Positions 7,624 through 16,025 of a stretch of 64,000 nt of DNA are shown here, one piece after another. A program made the translations under genes and the position numbers. Position 1 is the stretch's first letter; each line of letters opens with the position of its first letter. Source of the DNA: QAMH01 sp900556425 (lineage in GTDB: Bacteria; Actinomycetota; Coriobacteriia; Coriobacteriales; QAMH01); the NCBI GenBank assembly GCA_902475535.1, contig CABRZR010000002.1, positions 62,001 through 126,000 on the forward strand. Direction: 5' to 3'. The notes beneath the pieces were generated by a model that saw only the letters and a program-made list of their open reading frames with translations, had not been told where the DNA came from and did not search any database.

Positions 7624-8888
7624 TGGCGCGGCCCATGACCATCGCCGAGAAGATCCTTGCGGCGCACGCGGGGCTTGACGAGGTCGTTTCAGGTCAGCTC
7701 ATCGAGTGCAAGGTGGACGTCGTACATGCCAATGACATTACGGCGCCCATTGCCATCGACGTGTGCCGTCAGGTAGGCGATGAAGTCTTTGATCCGGCGC
7801 GTGTGGTTCTCGTTCCGGATCATTACACGCCGAACAAGGACATCAAGAGCGCCGAGCAGGCAAAGCTCATGCGCGAGTTTGCGCACAAGCACGGCATCGA
7901 GCATTACTACGAGGTCGGGTGCGCGGGAATCGAGCACGCGCTCCTGCCCGAGAAAGGCGTGGTGGTGCCAGGCGATCTCACCATAGGGGCTGATTCGCAT
8001 ACTTGCACCTATGGTGCGCTCGGGGCGTTTTCGACGGGCATGGGGTCGACCGACGTGGGTGTCGCCTTTGCGACGGGCAGCGCCTGGTTCAAGGTGCCCG
8101 AGAGCATCAAGGTCGTGCTCGAAGGGGAGTTCGCCCCTGGCGTAAGCGCCAAAGACCTCATACTGCACATCATCGGCCAGATCGGTGTCGATGGGGCGCT
8201 CTACCAGGTACTGGAGTTTACCGGGCCGGCAGTCGCGCAGATCTCGATGGACGGGCGGTTCACCATGTGCAACATGGCTATCGAGGCAGGCGCCAAAACG
8301 GGCATCTTCGCTGTCGATGACGTGACGCGTGCCTACGTGGAGTCGCGCGCCGAGCGGCCATGGGCCGAGTACGCTTCAGATGAGGACGCTCGCTATGCGC
8401 GTGTCGTGCGCATTGATGTCTCACAGATTGTCCCGACGGTCTCGTTGCCGCACCTGCCGAGTAACACGAAGCCGGCTGCTGATTGCAATGACATGCGCAT
8501 CGATCAGGTTGTCATCGGCAGCTGCACGAACGGACGCATCGAGGACATGCGCGTTGCCGCCGAGGTGCTGCGTGGTCGTGTCGTCAATCCCATGGTGCGC
8601 TGCATCATCATCCCCGCAACGCAAGACGTGTACCGCCAGTGCATGCACGAGGGACTTCTCGACGTGTTTCTCGACGCGCATTGCGCTGTGTCGACACCTA
8701 CTTGCGGTCCATGTCTGGGCGGGTACATGGGCGTGCTCGCATCGGGTGAACGTTGCATCGCCACGACCAACCGTAACTTCGTCGGTCGCATGGGGGCCAA
8801 GGACAGCGAGGTTATCCTCGCGAGCCCTGTCGTGGCCGCCGCGAGCGCTGTCGCCGGCTACGTCTGCACGCCAGAGCAATTGGATTAA
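7623..8888 (+). CDS. leuC: 3-isopropylmalate dehydratase large subunit
   Basis: LeuC, the 4Fe-4S aconitase-family subunit that isomerises 2- to 3-isopropylmalate in leucine synthesis, is 421 residues long. This is the shorter archaeal/actinobacterial-type LeuC (HacA-like, about 420) rather than the roughly 470-residue E. coli type. Cluster ligands are visible in IGSCTNGRIED and PTCGPCLGG. The substrate-binding segment GADSHTCTYGALG is intact. The start overlaps the thrS stop by one base, and leuD follows after 3 bases. The two subunits are expected to form a heterodimer. Confidence 0.97.
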   Translation: MARPMTIAEKILAAHAGLDEVVSGQLIECKVDVVHANDITAPIAIDVCRQVGDEVFDPARVVLVPDHYTPNKDIKSAEQAKLMREFAHKHGIEHYYEVGCAGIEHALLPEKGVVVPGDLTIGADSHTCTYGALGAFSTGMGSTDVGVAFATGSAWFKVPESIKVVLEGEFAPGVSAKDLILHIIGQIGVDGALYQVLEFTGPAVAQISMDGRFTMCNMAIEAGAKTGIFAVDDVTRAYVESRAERPWAEYASDEDARYARVVRIDVSQIVPTVSLPHLPSNTKPAADCNDMRIDQVVIGSCTNGRIEDMRVAAEVLRGRVVNPMVRCIIIPATQDVYRQCMHEGLLDVFLDAHCAVSTPTCGPCLGGYMGVLASGERCIATTNRNFVGRMGAKDSEVILASPVVAAASAVAGYVCTPEQLD

Positions 8889-8891
8889 GTT

Positions 8892-9380
8892 ATGCAATTT
8901 GAAGGCACTGCAATCAAATACGGGCGTGACGTCGATACCGATGCGATTATCGCGGCACGCTACCTGAACTCATCCGATATGGAAGAGCTCGCGGCTCACT
9001 GCATGGAGGATCTCGATCCGACATTCACGCAACGCGTCAAACCCGGCGACATCATCATCGCCGGCGAGAACTTTGGCTGCGGGTCGTCGCGCGAGCATGC
9101 GCCGAGTTGCATCAAGGCAGCGGGCATCTCCTGCGTCATCGCCAAGAGCTTCGCGCGCATCTTCTATCGCAACGCCATCAACGTCGGACTACCCATCATC
9201 GAGTGTCCCGAGGCCGCCGATGGCATTGGGGAAGGCGATGCGGTTTTTGCCGACACGGGCACGGGCATCATCGAAGACCTAACTACGGGGGAGAGCTGGA
9301 ACGTCCGGCCCTTCGAGCCTTTCATACAGGAGATTATCGAGGCGGGCGGGCTTGTGGCCCGCACGAAGATGCACAGGTGA
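8892..9380 (+). CDS. leuD: 3-isopropylmalate dehydratase small subunit
   Basis: LeuD is the swivel-domain partner of LeuC and is 162 residues long, the short form matching the short LeuC. The conserved GENFGCGSSREHAP motif, which binds substrate carboxylates, is at about residues 57-70. RDVDTDAIIAARYL near the N-terminus is also typical. It starts 3 bases after the leuC stop and its TGA overlaps the leuB ATG (ATGA arrangement), so stoichiometric expression is likely. Confidence 0.97.
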   Translation: MQFEGTAIKYGRDVDTDAIIAARYLNSSDMEELAAHCMEDLDPTFTQRVKPGDIIIAGENFGCGSSREHAPSCIKAAGISCVIAKSFARIFYRNAINVGLPIIECPEAADGIGEGDAVFADTGTGIIEDLTTGESWNVRPFEPFIQEIIEAGGLVARTKMHR

Positions 9381-10483
9381 TGACCGTGACCAAGCAACGA
9401 TACGAGATCTGCGTCTTGCCAGGTGATGGCATCGGTCCGGAGATCATGCAAGTCGCGCTCGATGTTTTGCATGCCGTCGGACGCAAGTACGACATCGAGT
9501 TCACATGCATCGAGGCTCTTATCGGCGGCTGTGCGATTGACGCATGCGGCAACGCACTTCCCGAGGCAACGCTCGAACTTGCCCGCCGCGCCGACGCGGT
9601 GCTGCTCGGGGCCGTCGGGGGTCCGCGGTGGGATACGGTTGATCCGGACAAGCCGCGTCCTGAGGACGGGCTTCTCGGCATACGCAAGGAGCTCGGGCTC
9701 TATGCGAACCTGCGCCCCGTGTACGTCTACGATGCGCTTGTCGACGCCTCGCCGCTCAAACCCGAGGCGGTGCGCGGTTGCGATATCCTCATCGTCCGCG
9801 AGCTCACGGGAGGTCTGTACTTCGGCGAGCACGCAACCGTGGAGACTGCCGCGGGGATGCATGCGCATGATGTCATGCAGTATGACGAGTACGAAATCGA
9901 GCGTATCACGCGGCAGGCTTTCGATGCGGCTGTGAAGCGTCGTGGCAAGGTCACGAGTGTCGACAAGGCTAACGTTCTCGACACGGGACGTCTCTGGCGA
10001 AAGGTCGTGCATCGTGTCGCCGTCGATTATCCCGATGTCGAGCTTGTCGACATGCTCGTCGATAATTGCGCGATGCAGCTTGTCATGAATCCGGGGCAGT
10101 TCGATGTCATCCTCACCGAGAACACCTTTGGCGACATACTTTCCGACGAGGCATCGGTGCTGGCAGGGTCGCTTGGCTTGCTCGCAAGTGCCTCGCTCGG
10201 GGACGGGACATCGCTATTCGAGCCCTGTCACGGCTCGGCTCCCGATATCGCGGGCAAAAACATCGCCAATCCCCTGGCTCAGGTGCTTTCGGCTGCTATG
10301 ATGCTTGCGCACGGCTTGGGTTTGGATGAGGCCGCATCCGATGTGAGACGCGCGGTCGATTGCGTCTTGACGCGGGGTTGGCGTACGGCTGACATCGCGC
10401 AGGAGGCGACGGACGCCGGGCATGTTCTGGGAACGACTGAGATGGGCGAGAAGATCGTCGCCTGCATCGAGGAGGAAAGATGA
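9380..10483 (+). CDS. leuB: 3-isopropylmalate dehydrogenase
   Basis: LeuB oxidatively decarboxylates 3-isopropylmalate with NAD to 2-oxoisocaproate. It is 367 residues long, normal for the family. Visible motifs are LPGDGIGPEIM at the N-terminus, the substrate Arg region LGLYANLRPV, IVRELTGGLYFG, the Lys/Asp metal site (DKANVL, DMLVDNCAMQ) and the signature NTFGDILSDEASVLAGSLG. I place the start at 9380, overlapping the leuD stop; a longer open frame from 9107 lies inside leuD and is a shadow. The stop overlaps galU by four bases (ATGA). leuA is not in the window. Confidence 0.97.
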   Translation: MTVTKQRYEICVLPGDGIGPEIMQVALDVLHAVGRKYDIEFTCIEALIGGCAIDACGNALPEATLELARRADAVLLGAVGGPRWDTVDPDKPRPEDGLLGIRKELGLYANLRPVYVYDALVDASPLKPEAVRGCDILIVRELTGGLYFGEHATVETAAGMHAHDVMQYDEYEIERITRQAFDAAVKRRGKVTSVDKANVLDTGRLWRKVVHRVAVDYPDVELVDMLVDNCAMQLVMNPGQFDVILTENTFGDILSDEASVLAGSLGLLASASLGDGTSLFEPCHGSAPDIAGKNIANPLAQVLSAAMMLAHGLGLDEAASDVRRAVDCVLTRGWRTADIAQEATDAGHVLGTTEMGEKIVACIEEER

Positions 10484-11334
10484 AAGCTGTAATACCCGCT
10501 GCTGGTTTGGGAAGCCGCTTCTTGCCTGCGACGAAGGCTCAGCCCAAGGAGATGCTCCCCGTACTCGACAAGCCGGCGATTCAGTACATCGTCGAAGAGG
10601 CTCTCGAGGCGGGTGTCGACGAGGTCATCATCGTCAACAGCCGTGACAAGAAGTCTATCGAGGATCAGTTTTCTCCGCATGACGCGCTTGTCGAGCATTT
10701 GCGCGGCGTGGGCAAGGATACGTATGCCGATGCCGTCGAGCATGCGGGTGCGCTGCCCGTGAGCTTTGTGTACCAAGATGAGCCGCTTGGCCTCGGTCAT
10801 GCCGTTCACGTCGCCGCGTCCGAGACTGGCGACGACATGTTCTTCGTCATGCTCGGTGACGTGCTCGTACCCGAGAATGGCATCTGCCAGAAGATGCGCG
10901 AGATATCCGAGGCACATGGCAATGCGAGCGTGATTGCCGTACTGCCCGTATCCGATGACGAAGTGAGCCGCTTTGGCATCATCGGCGGCGAGGATCTGGG
11001 CGATGGCGTCTGGAAGGTCACGGAGATGATCGAGAAGCCGGCGCTCGAGGACGCGCCGAGTAATCTCGCGAGCTTCGGTCGCTACCTGCTGACTCCAAAG
11101 GTCATGGAGTTGCTTGCCACGACCGAGCCCGGTGCCGGTGGAGAAATCCAACTCACCGATGCCCTCGTATCGCTGCTCGACCATGAGGACATGTATGCGC
11201 TCGTCATCGATCCGCGCGATGGATATGACACGGGCACGGTTCCCTCGTGGATTGCCGCGAACGTCGCCCAGGCCATGAAGGACCCCAAGATCGCCGCATA
11301 TCTCAAGGAGACGGTCGGCTCGCTCTTCGCGTAA
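10480..11334 (+). CDS. galU: UTP-glucose-1-phosphate uridylyltransferase
   Basis: GalU makes UDP-glucose from UTP and glucose-1-phosphate and supplies cell-envelope glycans. It is 284 residues long with the nucleotidyltransferase motif AAGLGSRFLPATKAQPKEML at the N-terminus, LDKPAIQYIVEEA, FVYQDEPLGLGHAV and VEKPA-like MIEKPAL. The ATG overlaps the leuB stop (ATGA), making it the fifth gene of the thrS-leuCDB run even though its pathway is unrelated. tRNA-Ser and a glycosyltransferase follow. Confidence 0.97.
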   Translation: MKAVIPAAGLGSRFLPATKAQPKEMLPVLDKPAIQYIVEEALEAGVDEVIIVNSRDKKSIEDQFSPHDALVEHLRGVGKDTYADAVEHAGALPVSFVYQDEPLGLGHAVHVAASETGDDMFFVMLGDVLVPENGICQKMREISEAHGNASVIAVLPVSDDEVSRFGIIGGEDLGDGVWKVTEMIEKPALEDAPSNLASFGRYLLTPKVMELLATTEPGAGGEIQLTDALVSLLDHEDMYALVIDPRDGYDTGTVPSWIAANVAQAMKDPKIAAYLKETVGSLFA

Positions 11335-11402
11335 ATGCGCAGCAGCCAGATGGGTGCATGTGCATTTGTCTGGTGTAGAATACAGCGATGCGCGCCACAT
11401 GC

Positions 11403-11495
11403 GGAGGGATGGCAGAGTGGTTGAATGCAACGGTCTTGAAAACCGTCAGGCGGTGCTGAGCCGCCTCCAGGGTTCGAATCCCTGTCCCTCCGCCA
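11403..11495 (+). tRNA. tRNA-Ser(TGA)
   Basis: A complete class II tRNA with a 7-base acceptor stem (GGAGGGA/TCCCTCC), D arm, anticodon TGA at 11437-11439 in loop CTTGAAA, a long variable arm (GGCGGTGCTGAGCCGCC), the T-loop GGTTCGAATCC and an encoded CCA end. A TAGAAT -10 box lies about 25 bases upstream. Confidence 0.97.
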
Positions 11496-11532
11496 GCTGG
11501 CAAGCTGGGCAACGCAGCTCGAAAGGGGGGTC

Positions 11533-12441
11533 ATGAGCAGCATCGCACGCGTGCTCGTTCTCATGGCCACCTACAATGGTCAGGAGCACCTCGCCGAGCA
11601 ACTCGACAGCATCTTGAATCAGGAGGGCGTCGAGGTCTTCGTGCGCATCTCCGATGATTGCTCGACCGACAACACCTTTCGAATCCTCGAGACCTACGCT
11701 TCCGAGCACGACAACATCGAGATCATCTACAACAGCACGCACCAGGGCAAGACACGCACCATCATGCAGCTCGTCTACGATGCGCCGGTCGAGGCGTTCG
11801 ATTACATTGCGCTTGCGAACCAGGACGATATCTGGCTTTCCGGCAAGCTCGCGGCCGGCACCGACCACATCTCGGCGAACACGAGTCGTCCCGAGCTCTA
11901 CTACGCGGGCAGCGTTTGCATCGATGCGCGGGGTAGGGCGATTGGCGACGAATTCGACGGATACGAGGTTTGCGCATCGCATCCGGGCAGCCTCTTGCTC
12001 GTACGCAACTGGGCTCTGGGCTGCACGATGCTCATGAACGGGGCGCTCGTTAAGCTCCTGCGCCGCCATCCCGTCTTCGACTTCGCGCGCAGCTACGATA
12101 CCTGGATTCACGCAGTCGCACTCTACTGCGATGGCTACGTCTTTTGCGATTTGCCGCATTGCTACGTCGATAGACGCCTCGCACCAGGCCAGTCAGTGCC
12201 GCCTGCCTGCGATGACCTCGACCCCGAGCTTGCGAACCAGGCGACCACCATGGCGCGGGTGCTTTTGCGCGAGTACGAACAATCCATGAATCCGGATGCC
12301 GCCAAGCTCGTCGAGGCGGTCGCGGTCAGGCATGTCTCGGCCAAGGCGCGTCGCTTTCTTGCCGGACGCACGGACATCATGCTGCCGACGAATCCACGCA
12401 CGAGCAAGCTGCGCTGGAATATCCTGAGAAACAAGTTCTAG
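11533..12441 (+). CDS. Family 2 glycosyltransferase
   Basis: A GT-A fold glycosyltransferase of 302 residues, related to rhamnosyltransferases and other cell-surface polysaccharide enzymes. The N-terminus reads VLMATYNGQEHLAEQLDSI, followed by the nucleotide-binding ISDDCSTDNTF and the metal-binding segment ANQDDIWLSGKL, which is the DxD equivalent. A conserved SYDTWIHAVAL follows at about residue 195. No membrane segments are evident. SD GGGGGG lies 4 bases before the ATG. The acceptor and donor sugars cannot be told from sequence; proximity to galU suggests but does not prove a UDP-sugar link. Confidence 0.85.
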   Translation: MSSIARVLVLMATYNGQEHLAEQLDSILNQEGVEVFVRISDDCSTDNTFRILETYASEHDNIEIIYNSTHQGKTRTIMQLVYDAPVEAFDYIALANQDDIWLSGKLAAGTDHISANTSRPELYYAGSVCIDARGRAIGDEFDGYEVCASHPGSLLLVRNWALGCTMLMNGALVKLLRRHPVFDFARSYDTWIHAVALYCDGYVFCDLPHCYVDRRLAPGQSVPPACDDLDPELANQATTMARVLLREYEQSMNPDAAKLVEAVAVRHVSAKARRFLAGRTDIMLPTNPRTSKLRWNILRNKF

Positions 12442-12447
12442 GACGGA

Positions 12448-12495
12448 GAGATTTCTCCACTGCGCCGCCTATCGGCGGCTCCGGTCGAAATGACA
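12448..12495 (-). repeat. Dispersed intergenic repeat, TGTCATTTCGA family, copy 2
   Basis: The reverse complement starts TGTCATTTCGACCGGAGC and ends GAGAAATCTC, matching the copy at 810-856 at both ends. The central hairpin differs (GCCGCC TATC GGCGGC), so the ends and the pairing are kept while the middle varies. Confidence 0.75.
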
Positions 12496-12500
12496 AGGGC

Positions 12501-12534
12501 ACGCCGCCTGGCGGCGGCTCCGGTCGAAATGACA
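12501..12534 (-). repeat. Dispersed intergenic repeat, TGTCATTTCGA family, partial copy 3
   Basis: A second tandem copy of the left part only. It carries the TGTCATTTCGACCGGAGC end (minus strand) and a GCCGCC/GGCGGC hairpin but lacks the GAGAAATCTC end. It is separated by 5 bases from copy 2 and lies 11 bases from the HAD gene 3' end. Confidence 0.65.
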
Positions 12535-12545
12535 GTGGACGCGGA

Positions 12546-13316
12546 CTACTCTGGTTTTGCCGTCTCGCCGATGAGGTTAAGCAGCTCGCCAACGTTTTCC
12601 ACGCTCACGGCATCTCCGTAGACATGCGAGCTGATGATGATTGCGGGACTGCCGAACTTGCCTGCCATGACGATGTCGGTGTCGTAGTTGTCGCCCACGA
12701 CGAGAATCTCCTCCGGTGCCAGGCCGAGTTGCTCGCTGACCTCTTTGAGCATGAACGTGTTGGGCTTGCCGATCGTGAGGTCGACCATGCGCCCCGAGCA
12801 CCACTCGACCGAGGAGACCATGCCGCCACAGCCGGGCATGAGGCAGTCTTCCTCACCCGGATAGGAGCGCTCCTTGTTGCAGGCGATGACCTTGTCGACT
12901 TTGAGGGCGACGTTGCTGGCAATGGCGAGCTTCTCATAGTCGAATTCCGGGTCAAGACCGATGAGCATGTTCTCGGCCTCTTCGGGCTCGACGGAATGCA
13001 CGCTGAGCTTTTCGCACTCGCTGACGAGATTCTTGGAGCCGCACACGTAGATGTTGGTGAGGCGCTCGCGATGCGCGTAAAGAGCCGCGGCGTATCCGCT
13101 CGTCAGGACCTCTCTGAAGGTGCAGTCGATGCCCATGTTGCGTAGCTTGTGAAAGATCTGGGAGCGGGTCTCGGAGGAGTTGTTGGTGAGGAAGAAGACG
13201 GATTTGCCCAGCTTGCGACAATGGCGAATGACCTCGTCAATGCCGTCGATGAGCTTGGAGCCCCGGTATACCGTGCCGTCGAGTGCAAACGCGACGGCCT
13301 TTGTGTCTTCAAACAT
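12546..13316 (-). CDS. HAD-superfamily class IIA (NagD-like) protein lacking the catalytic nucleophile
   Basis: A 256-residue NagD-type HAD protein. Motif II is present (FLTNNSSETRSQ), as is motif IV (VVGDNYDTDIVMAGKFG), with the cap region between them. Motif I, normally DxDGT, reads F-A-L-D-G-T-V-Y here. The first Asp, which forms the phospho-aspartate intermediate, is Ala (codon GCA on the minus strand), while the second Asp is kept. Phosphatase activity by the usual mechanism should be lost, so it may be a ligand-binding or regulatory pseudo-enzyme. A strong SD (AGGAGG) precedes the ATG. The gene is intact otherwise, arguing against recent decay. Confidence 0.85.
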   Translation of the reverse strand: MFEDTKAVAFALDGTVYRGSKLIDGIDEVIRHCRKLGKSVFFLTNNSSETRSQIFHKLRNMGIDCTFREVLTSGYAAALYAHRERLTNIYVCGSKNLVSECEKLSVHSVEPEEAENMLIGLDPEFDYEKLAIASNVALKVDKVIACNKERSYPGEEDCLMPGCGGMVSSVEWCSGRMVDLTIGKPNTFMLKEVSEQLGLAPEEILVVGDNYDTDIVMAGKFGSPAIIISSHVYGDAVSVENVGELLNLIGETAKPE

Positions 13317-13374
13317 GCGGTCTTTCCTCCTGCGGGAATACTATCACAGCGTCAATGGTTCCTCTGGCCAACGC

Positions 13375-15528
13375 TTATTCGGCCGGGGGTTCGGGTGCGG
13401 GCTCGCCGCCGCCACCGCCCTCGTTGCCACCGCCCTCGTTGCCGCCTTCCGAACCCGGGTCACTCGGCTCTTGGGGCTGTTCGGGATTGGGGGTGTTCGG
13501 GTCTGCCGTCGAGCTCGCGCTTGGGTCGGTCGAGGAGCTGCTCGTGCTCGAGGACTCTTCGGGGGGCGTCCAATCGTCGTCTCCGCCAATGATCGTGACG
13601 TCCTTGGTGAAGTCCCAGGTGCGTGCCGGCTTGTAGTTGATCTTCTCGCTCGTCGAGGGGAATTGCTTGATGGGCTGGCCTGCGAGCGCCGCGTTCATGA
13701 AGTCGCGCCAGATGGGGCCACACGTGCTGCCGCCGTACATCGAGGTTTCGCGCTCGATACGATAGCCTGCCCAGACAGCCGTGGAGTACTGCGGCGTGAA
13801 CCCGCAGAACCAGAGGTCACGACCATGCTCGGAGGTACCCGTCTTGCCGGCGCAGGGCTGGCCGTTGTTGAGGTTGGCGCTCGTGCCCGTACCCGAGCTA
13901 ATGACGCGCTCGAGAATGTCGGTTGCCTTCTGCGCGACGGCCGCCGAAAGCACTCGCTGCGGCTGCTCGGCCTCGTGCGTGTAGACGGTCTTACCGGAAG
14001 GGTCGACGATCTCGGTGACGGCGTAGGGCTCGTAGTAGTAGCCGCCGTTGGCGATCGTGGCATAGGCACTTGCCATTTCGAGTGGGTTGACGCCGCTTGA
14101 GCCGAGCGAGACCGTGTCGTCTTTCTCGAGCTCGGACTTGATGCCGCAGGCGTGGGCGATGTCGATGGTCTTCTGTGCTCCGATGGCGTGGACGAGCTGC
14201 GCGTAGACGGTATTGACTGAGGAGATGGTGGCGTCGGTGACGCTCATCGATCCGTGTCCGTGACCCTCGGAGTTGTTGACGGTCCAGTCCTTGCCGACTT
14301 GCACCGGACTTGAGGAGTCGATGTAGGTGTTATCCGGGTCGAGACCCTCGTTGAGGGCGGAGAGCAAGGTGAAGGTCTTGAAGGAGGAGCCAGCCTGGCG
14401 GCTCATCTGCGTGGCGAGGTTGAACTTGTTGGTTTCGTAATCCCTGCCGCCGACCATAGCGACAATCTTGCCGTCGTCGGGGACGACGGAGACGAGTGCG
14501 GCATCGAGCTGGCTATCGCTCCAGCGCATGTTCTGCGCGATGGCGTCGTTGGCGTCCTTTTGCAAATCGGGATCGAGCGTCGTGTACACCGTCAGGCCGC
14601 CATGCGCGATGACGGTGGCGGGAAAGCGCGGGTTCTCGTCGAGTTCGCGGCGCACGTAGTCGATGAAGTAGGGGGCGATGTCGGAGATGGTCTCGTCGGT
14701 CATCTTCTCGGTCGAGAGCACGGGCGTGTCTGCGAGCGCCTCGTCGTACTCGGCCTGCGTGATGTAGCCGTTCGAGAGCATGCGCTGCAGCACGGTTGCG
14801 CGACGTGCCATCGCCTTGTCCATGTGCTCGCGGGGGTTATACGCGTTGGGCGATTGCGGGATGCCGACGAGCAGGGCCGCCTCGGAGAGCGTGAGTTCGT
14901 CGGCGTGCTTGCCGAAGTAGTCGCGGCTTGCCGCCTCGATGCCATAGCAGCCATCGCCGTAGTTGACGACGTTGATGTACATCATGAGGATGTCATCCTT
15001 GCTGTACTGGCGCTCGACCTGCGAGGCGATGTACATCTCGCGCACCTTGCGCTTGATGGAGATGTCGTTCATCTCGTCGAGCAGGACGGTATTGCGCACG
15101 AGCTGCTGGGTGATGGTCGAGGCACCCTCGGAGGCACCGCGGGAGGCGGCGTTGACGATGACGGCACGGGCAATGCCGATGGGATCGATGCCGCCGTGCT
15201 CGTAGAAGCGCTCGTCCTCGGTGGCGATCGTTCCCTCGAGCACGTAATCGACGACCTCGTCCTGCGTAACCTCGATGCGGTTTTCGAGATAGAGCTTCGC
15301 GAGGACCGTCTCGCGGTCATTCGCGTAGATGGTCGTGATGCCGGTGTTCGCGTACGAACTGATGGTGCTGTAATCGGGCAGGCCTATGAGCCAGGTCGCG
15401 CCTACCACGCAGGCAAGGACGACCACCAGGCAAAATGCTCCGGCGATGCATCCAAGAATGGTGAGGAGATTGACTGAGCGTCGCTGTGATTTCTGGCGGC
15501 GTTTGCGGTTACGGCTTGACGAGGGCAA
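13375..15528 (-). CDS. Class A penicillin-binding protein (bifunctional transglycosylase/transpeptidase)
   Basis: A PBP1-type peptidoglycan polymerase. After a basic N-terminus and one membrane segment (about residues 20-46) comes a GT51 transglycosylase domain with EDERFYEHGGIDPIGIARA and GASTITQQLVRN. The transpeptidase domain follows, with SSFK (SxxK, nucleophile Ser), SVN (SxN) and KTGTSEHG (KTG). The C-terminal tail of about 70 residues is low-complexity Ser/Pro/Gly/Glu (ends GGNEGGGGGEPAPEP), as in many actinobacterial PBPs. I prefer the TTG start at 15528 because AAAGGAG lies 6 bases upstream; an in-frame ATG at 15555 has no SD and would add 9 residues. Confidence 0.93.
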   Translation of the reverse strand: MPSSSRNRKRRQKSQRRSVNLLTILGCIAGAFCLVVVLACVVGATWLIGLPDYSTISSYANTGITTIYANDRETVLAKLYLENRIEVTQDEVVDYVLEGTIATEDERFYEHGGIDPIGIARAVIVNAASRGASEGASTITQQLVRNTVLLDEMNDISIKRKVREMYIASQVERQYSKDDILMMYINVVNYGDGCYGIEAASRDYFGKHADELTLSEAALLVGIPQSPNAYNPREHMDKAMARRATVLQRMLSNGYITQAEYDEALADTPVLSTEKMTDETISDIAPYFIDYVRRELDENPRFPATVIAHGGLTVYTTLDPDLQKDANDAIAQNMRWSDSQLDAALVSVVPDDGKIVAMVGGRDYETNKFNLATQMSRQAGSSFKTFTLLSALNEGLDPDNTYIDSSSPVQVGKDWTVNNSEGHGHGSMSVTDATISSVNTVYAQLVHAIGAQKTIDIAHACGIKSELEKDDTVSLGSSGVNPLEMASAYATIANGGYYYEPYAVTEIVDPSGKTVYTHEAEQPQRVLSAAVAQKATDILERVISSGTGTSANLNNGQPCAGKTGTSEHGRDLWFCGFTPQYSTAVWAGYRIERETSMYGGSTCGPIWRDFMNAALAGQPIKQFPSTSEKINYKPARTWDFTKDVTIIGGDDDWTPPEESSSTSSSSTDPSASSTADPNTPNPEQPQEPSDPGSEGGNEGGGNEGGGGGEPAPEPPAE

Positions 15529-15581
15529 CTCGGTCTCCTTTCGATGTGAGCACATTATGCCCTAAATACGCGTGCATAGTA

Positions 15582-15596
15582 TTGAACTGCGTTCAA
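15582..15596. promoter_or_regulatory. Short palindrome upstream of the class A PBP gene
   Basis: TTGAAC-TGC-GTTCAA, 6-base arms with a 3-base spacer. It resembles but does not match the actinobacterial LexA box, which has a 4-base spacer. It lies in the shared gap between the PBP gene (minus) and the ferredoxin gene (plus). Confidence 0.3.
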
Positions 15597-15730
15597 AATT
15601 CACCGAAGGTGTCACAACGTGCGCCTGTGTCATCATCCGAACGCAGATGTCTGCTGTCATTTACCGCTCGACATCCAATCGTGCGGCATCACGCCTCCCA
15701 TTTTGGCTACAATCTGCTCCGTGTTGTTTT

Positions 15731-15759
15731 TTGACAGCCCGCAAGGTGCGGACTGTAGA
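15731..15759 (+). promoter_or_regulatory. Promoter of the ferredoxin gene
   Basis: A perfect -35 TTGACA (15731-15736), a 17-base spacer and a -10-like TGTAGA (15754-15759), followed closely by the SD AAGGAGG and the ATG at 15774. Confidence 0.6.
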
Positions 15760-15773
15760 GAAGGAGGATTCCC

Positions 15774-15941
15774 ATGGCCGTAACTGTGAACGAGGATACC
15801 TGCATCGCCTGTGGCGCTTGCGCAGATGCCTGCCCCGTCGACGCGATCACCATCGCCGATCATGCCGTGGTCAATGCCGATGAGTGCATCGATTGCGGCT
15901 CCTGCGTCTCCGTGTGCCCGACCGATTCGCTGAGCCTCTAA
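15774..15941 (+). CDS. Small 2[4Fe-4S] ferredoxin (55 residues)
   Basis: A clostridial-type dicluster ferredoxin, an electron carrier for anaerobic metabolism. Two CxxCxxCxxxCP motifs are present: Cys10/13/16/20-Pro and Cys38/41/44/48-Pro. The length (55) is typical. The SD AAGGAGG is 7 bases from the ATG, and a TTGACA/TGTAGA promoter sits directly upstream, so it is probably monocistronic. A hairpin follows at 15959-15999. Its partner oxidoreductase is not in the window. Confidence 0.95.
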   Translation: MAVTVNEDTCIACGACADACPVDAITIADHAVVNADECIDCGSCVSVCPTDSLSL

Positions 15942-15958
15942 GCATCAGGTACATGAGC

Positions 15959-15999
15959 AAGGGCTGTCGAGAGGGGTGAATCCTCTTTTGGCAGCCCTT
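15959..15999 (+). terminator. Hairpin after the ferredoxin gene
   Basis: AAGGGCTG (15959-15966) pairs with CAGCCCTT (15992-15999), and GAGAGG pairs inside with CCTCTT. No strong T-tract follows, so it is a probable rather than certain terminator. Confidence 0.5.
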
Positions 16000-16025
16000 C
16001 GTCATGTCCGAAGGTAATTACCCAT

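Noticed and set aside
15582..15596. Possible LexA (SOS) box upstream of the PBP gene
   Set aside because: TTGAAC-TGC-GTTCAA has a 3-base spacer, whereas the actinobacterial/Bacillus box needs GAAC-N4-GTTC. Kept only as an unassigned palindrome.
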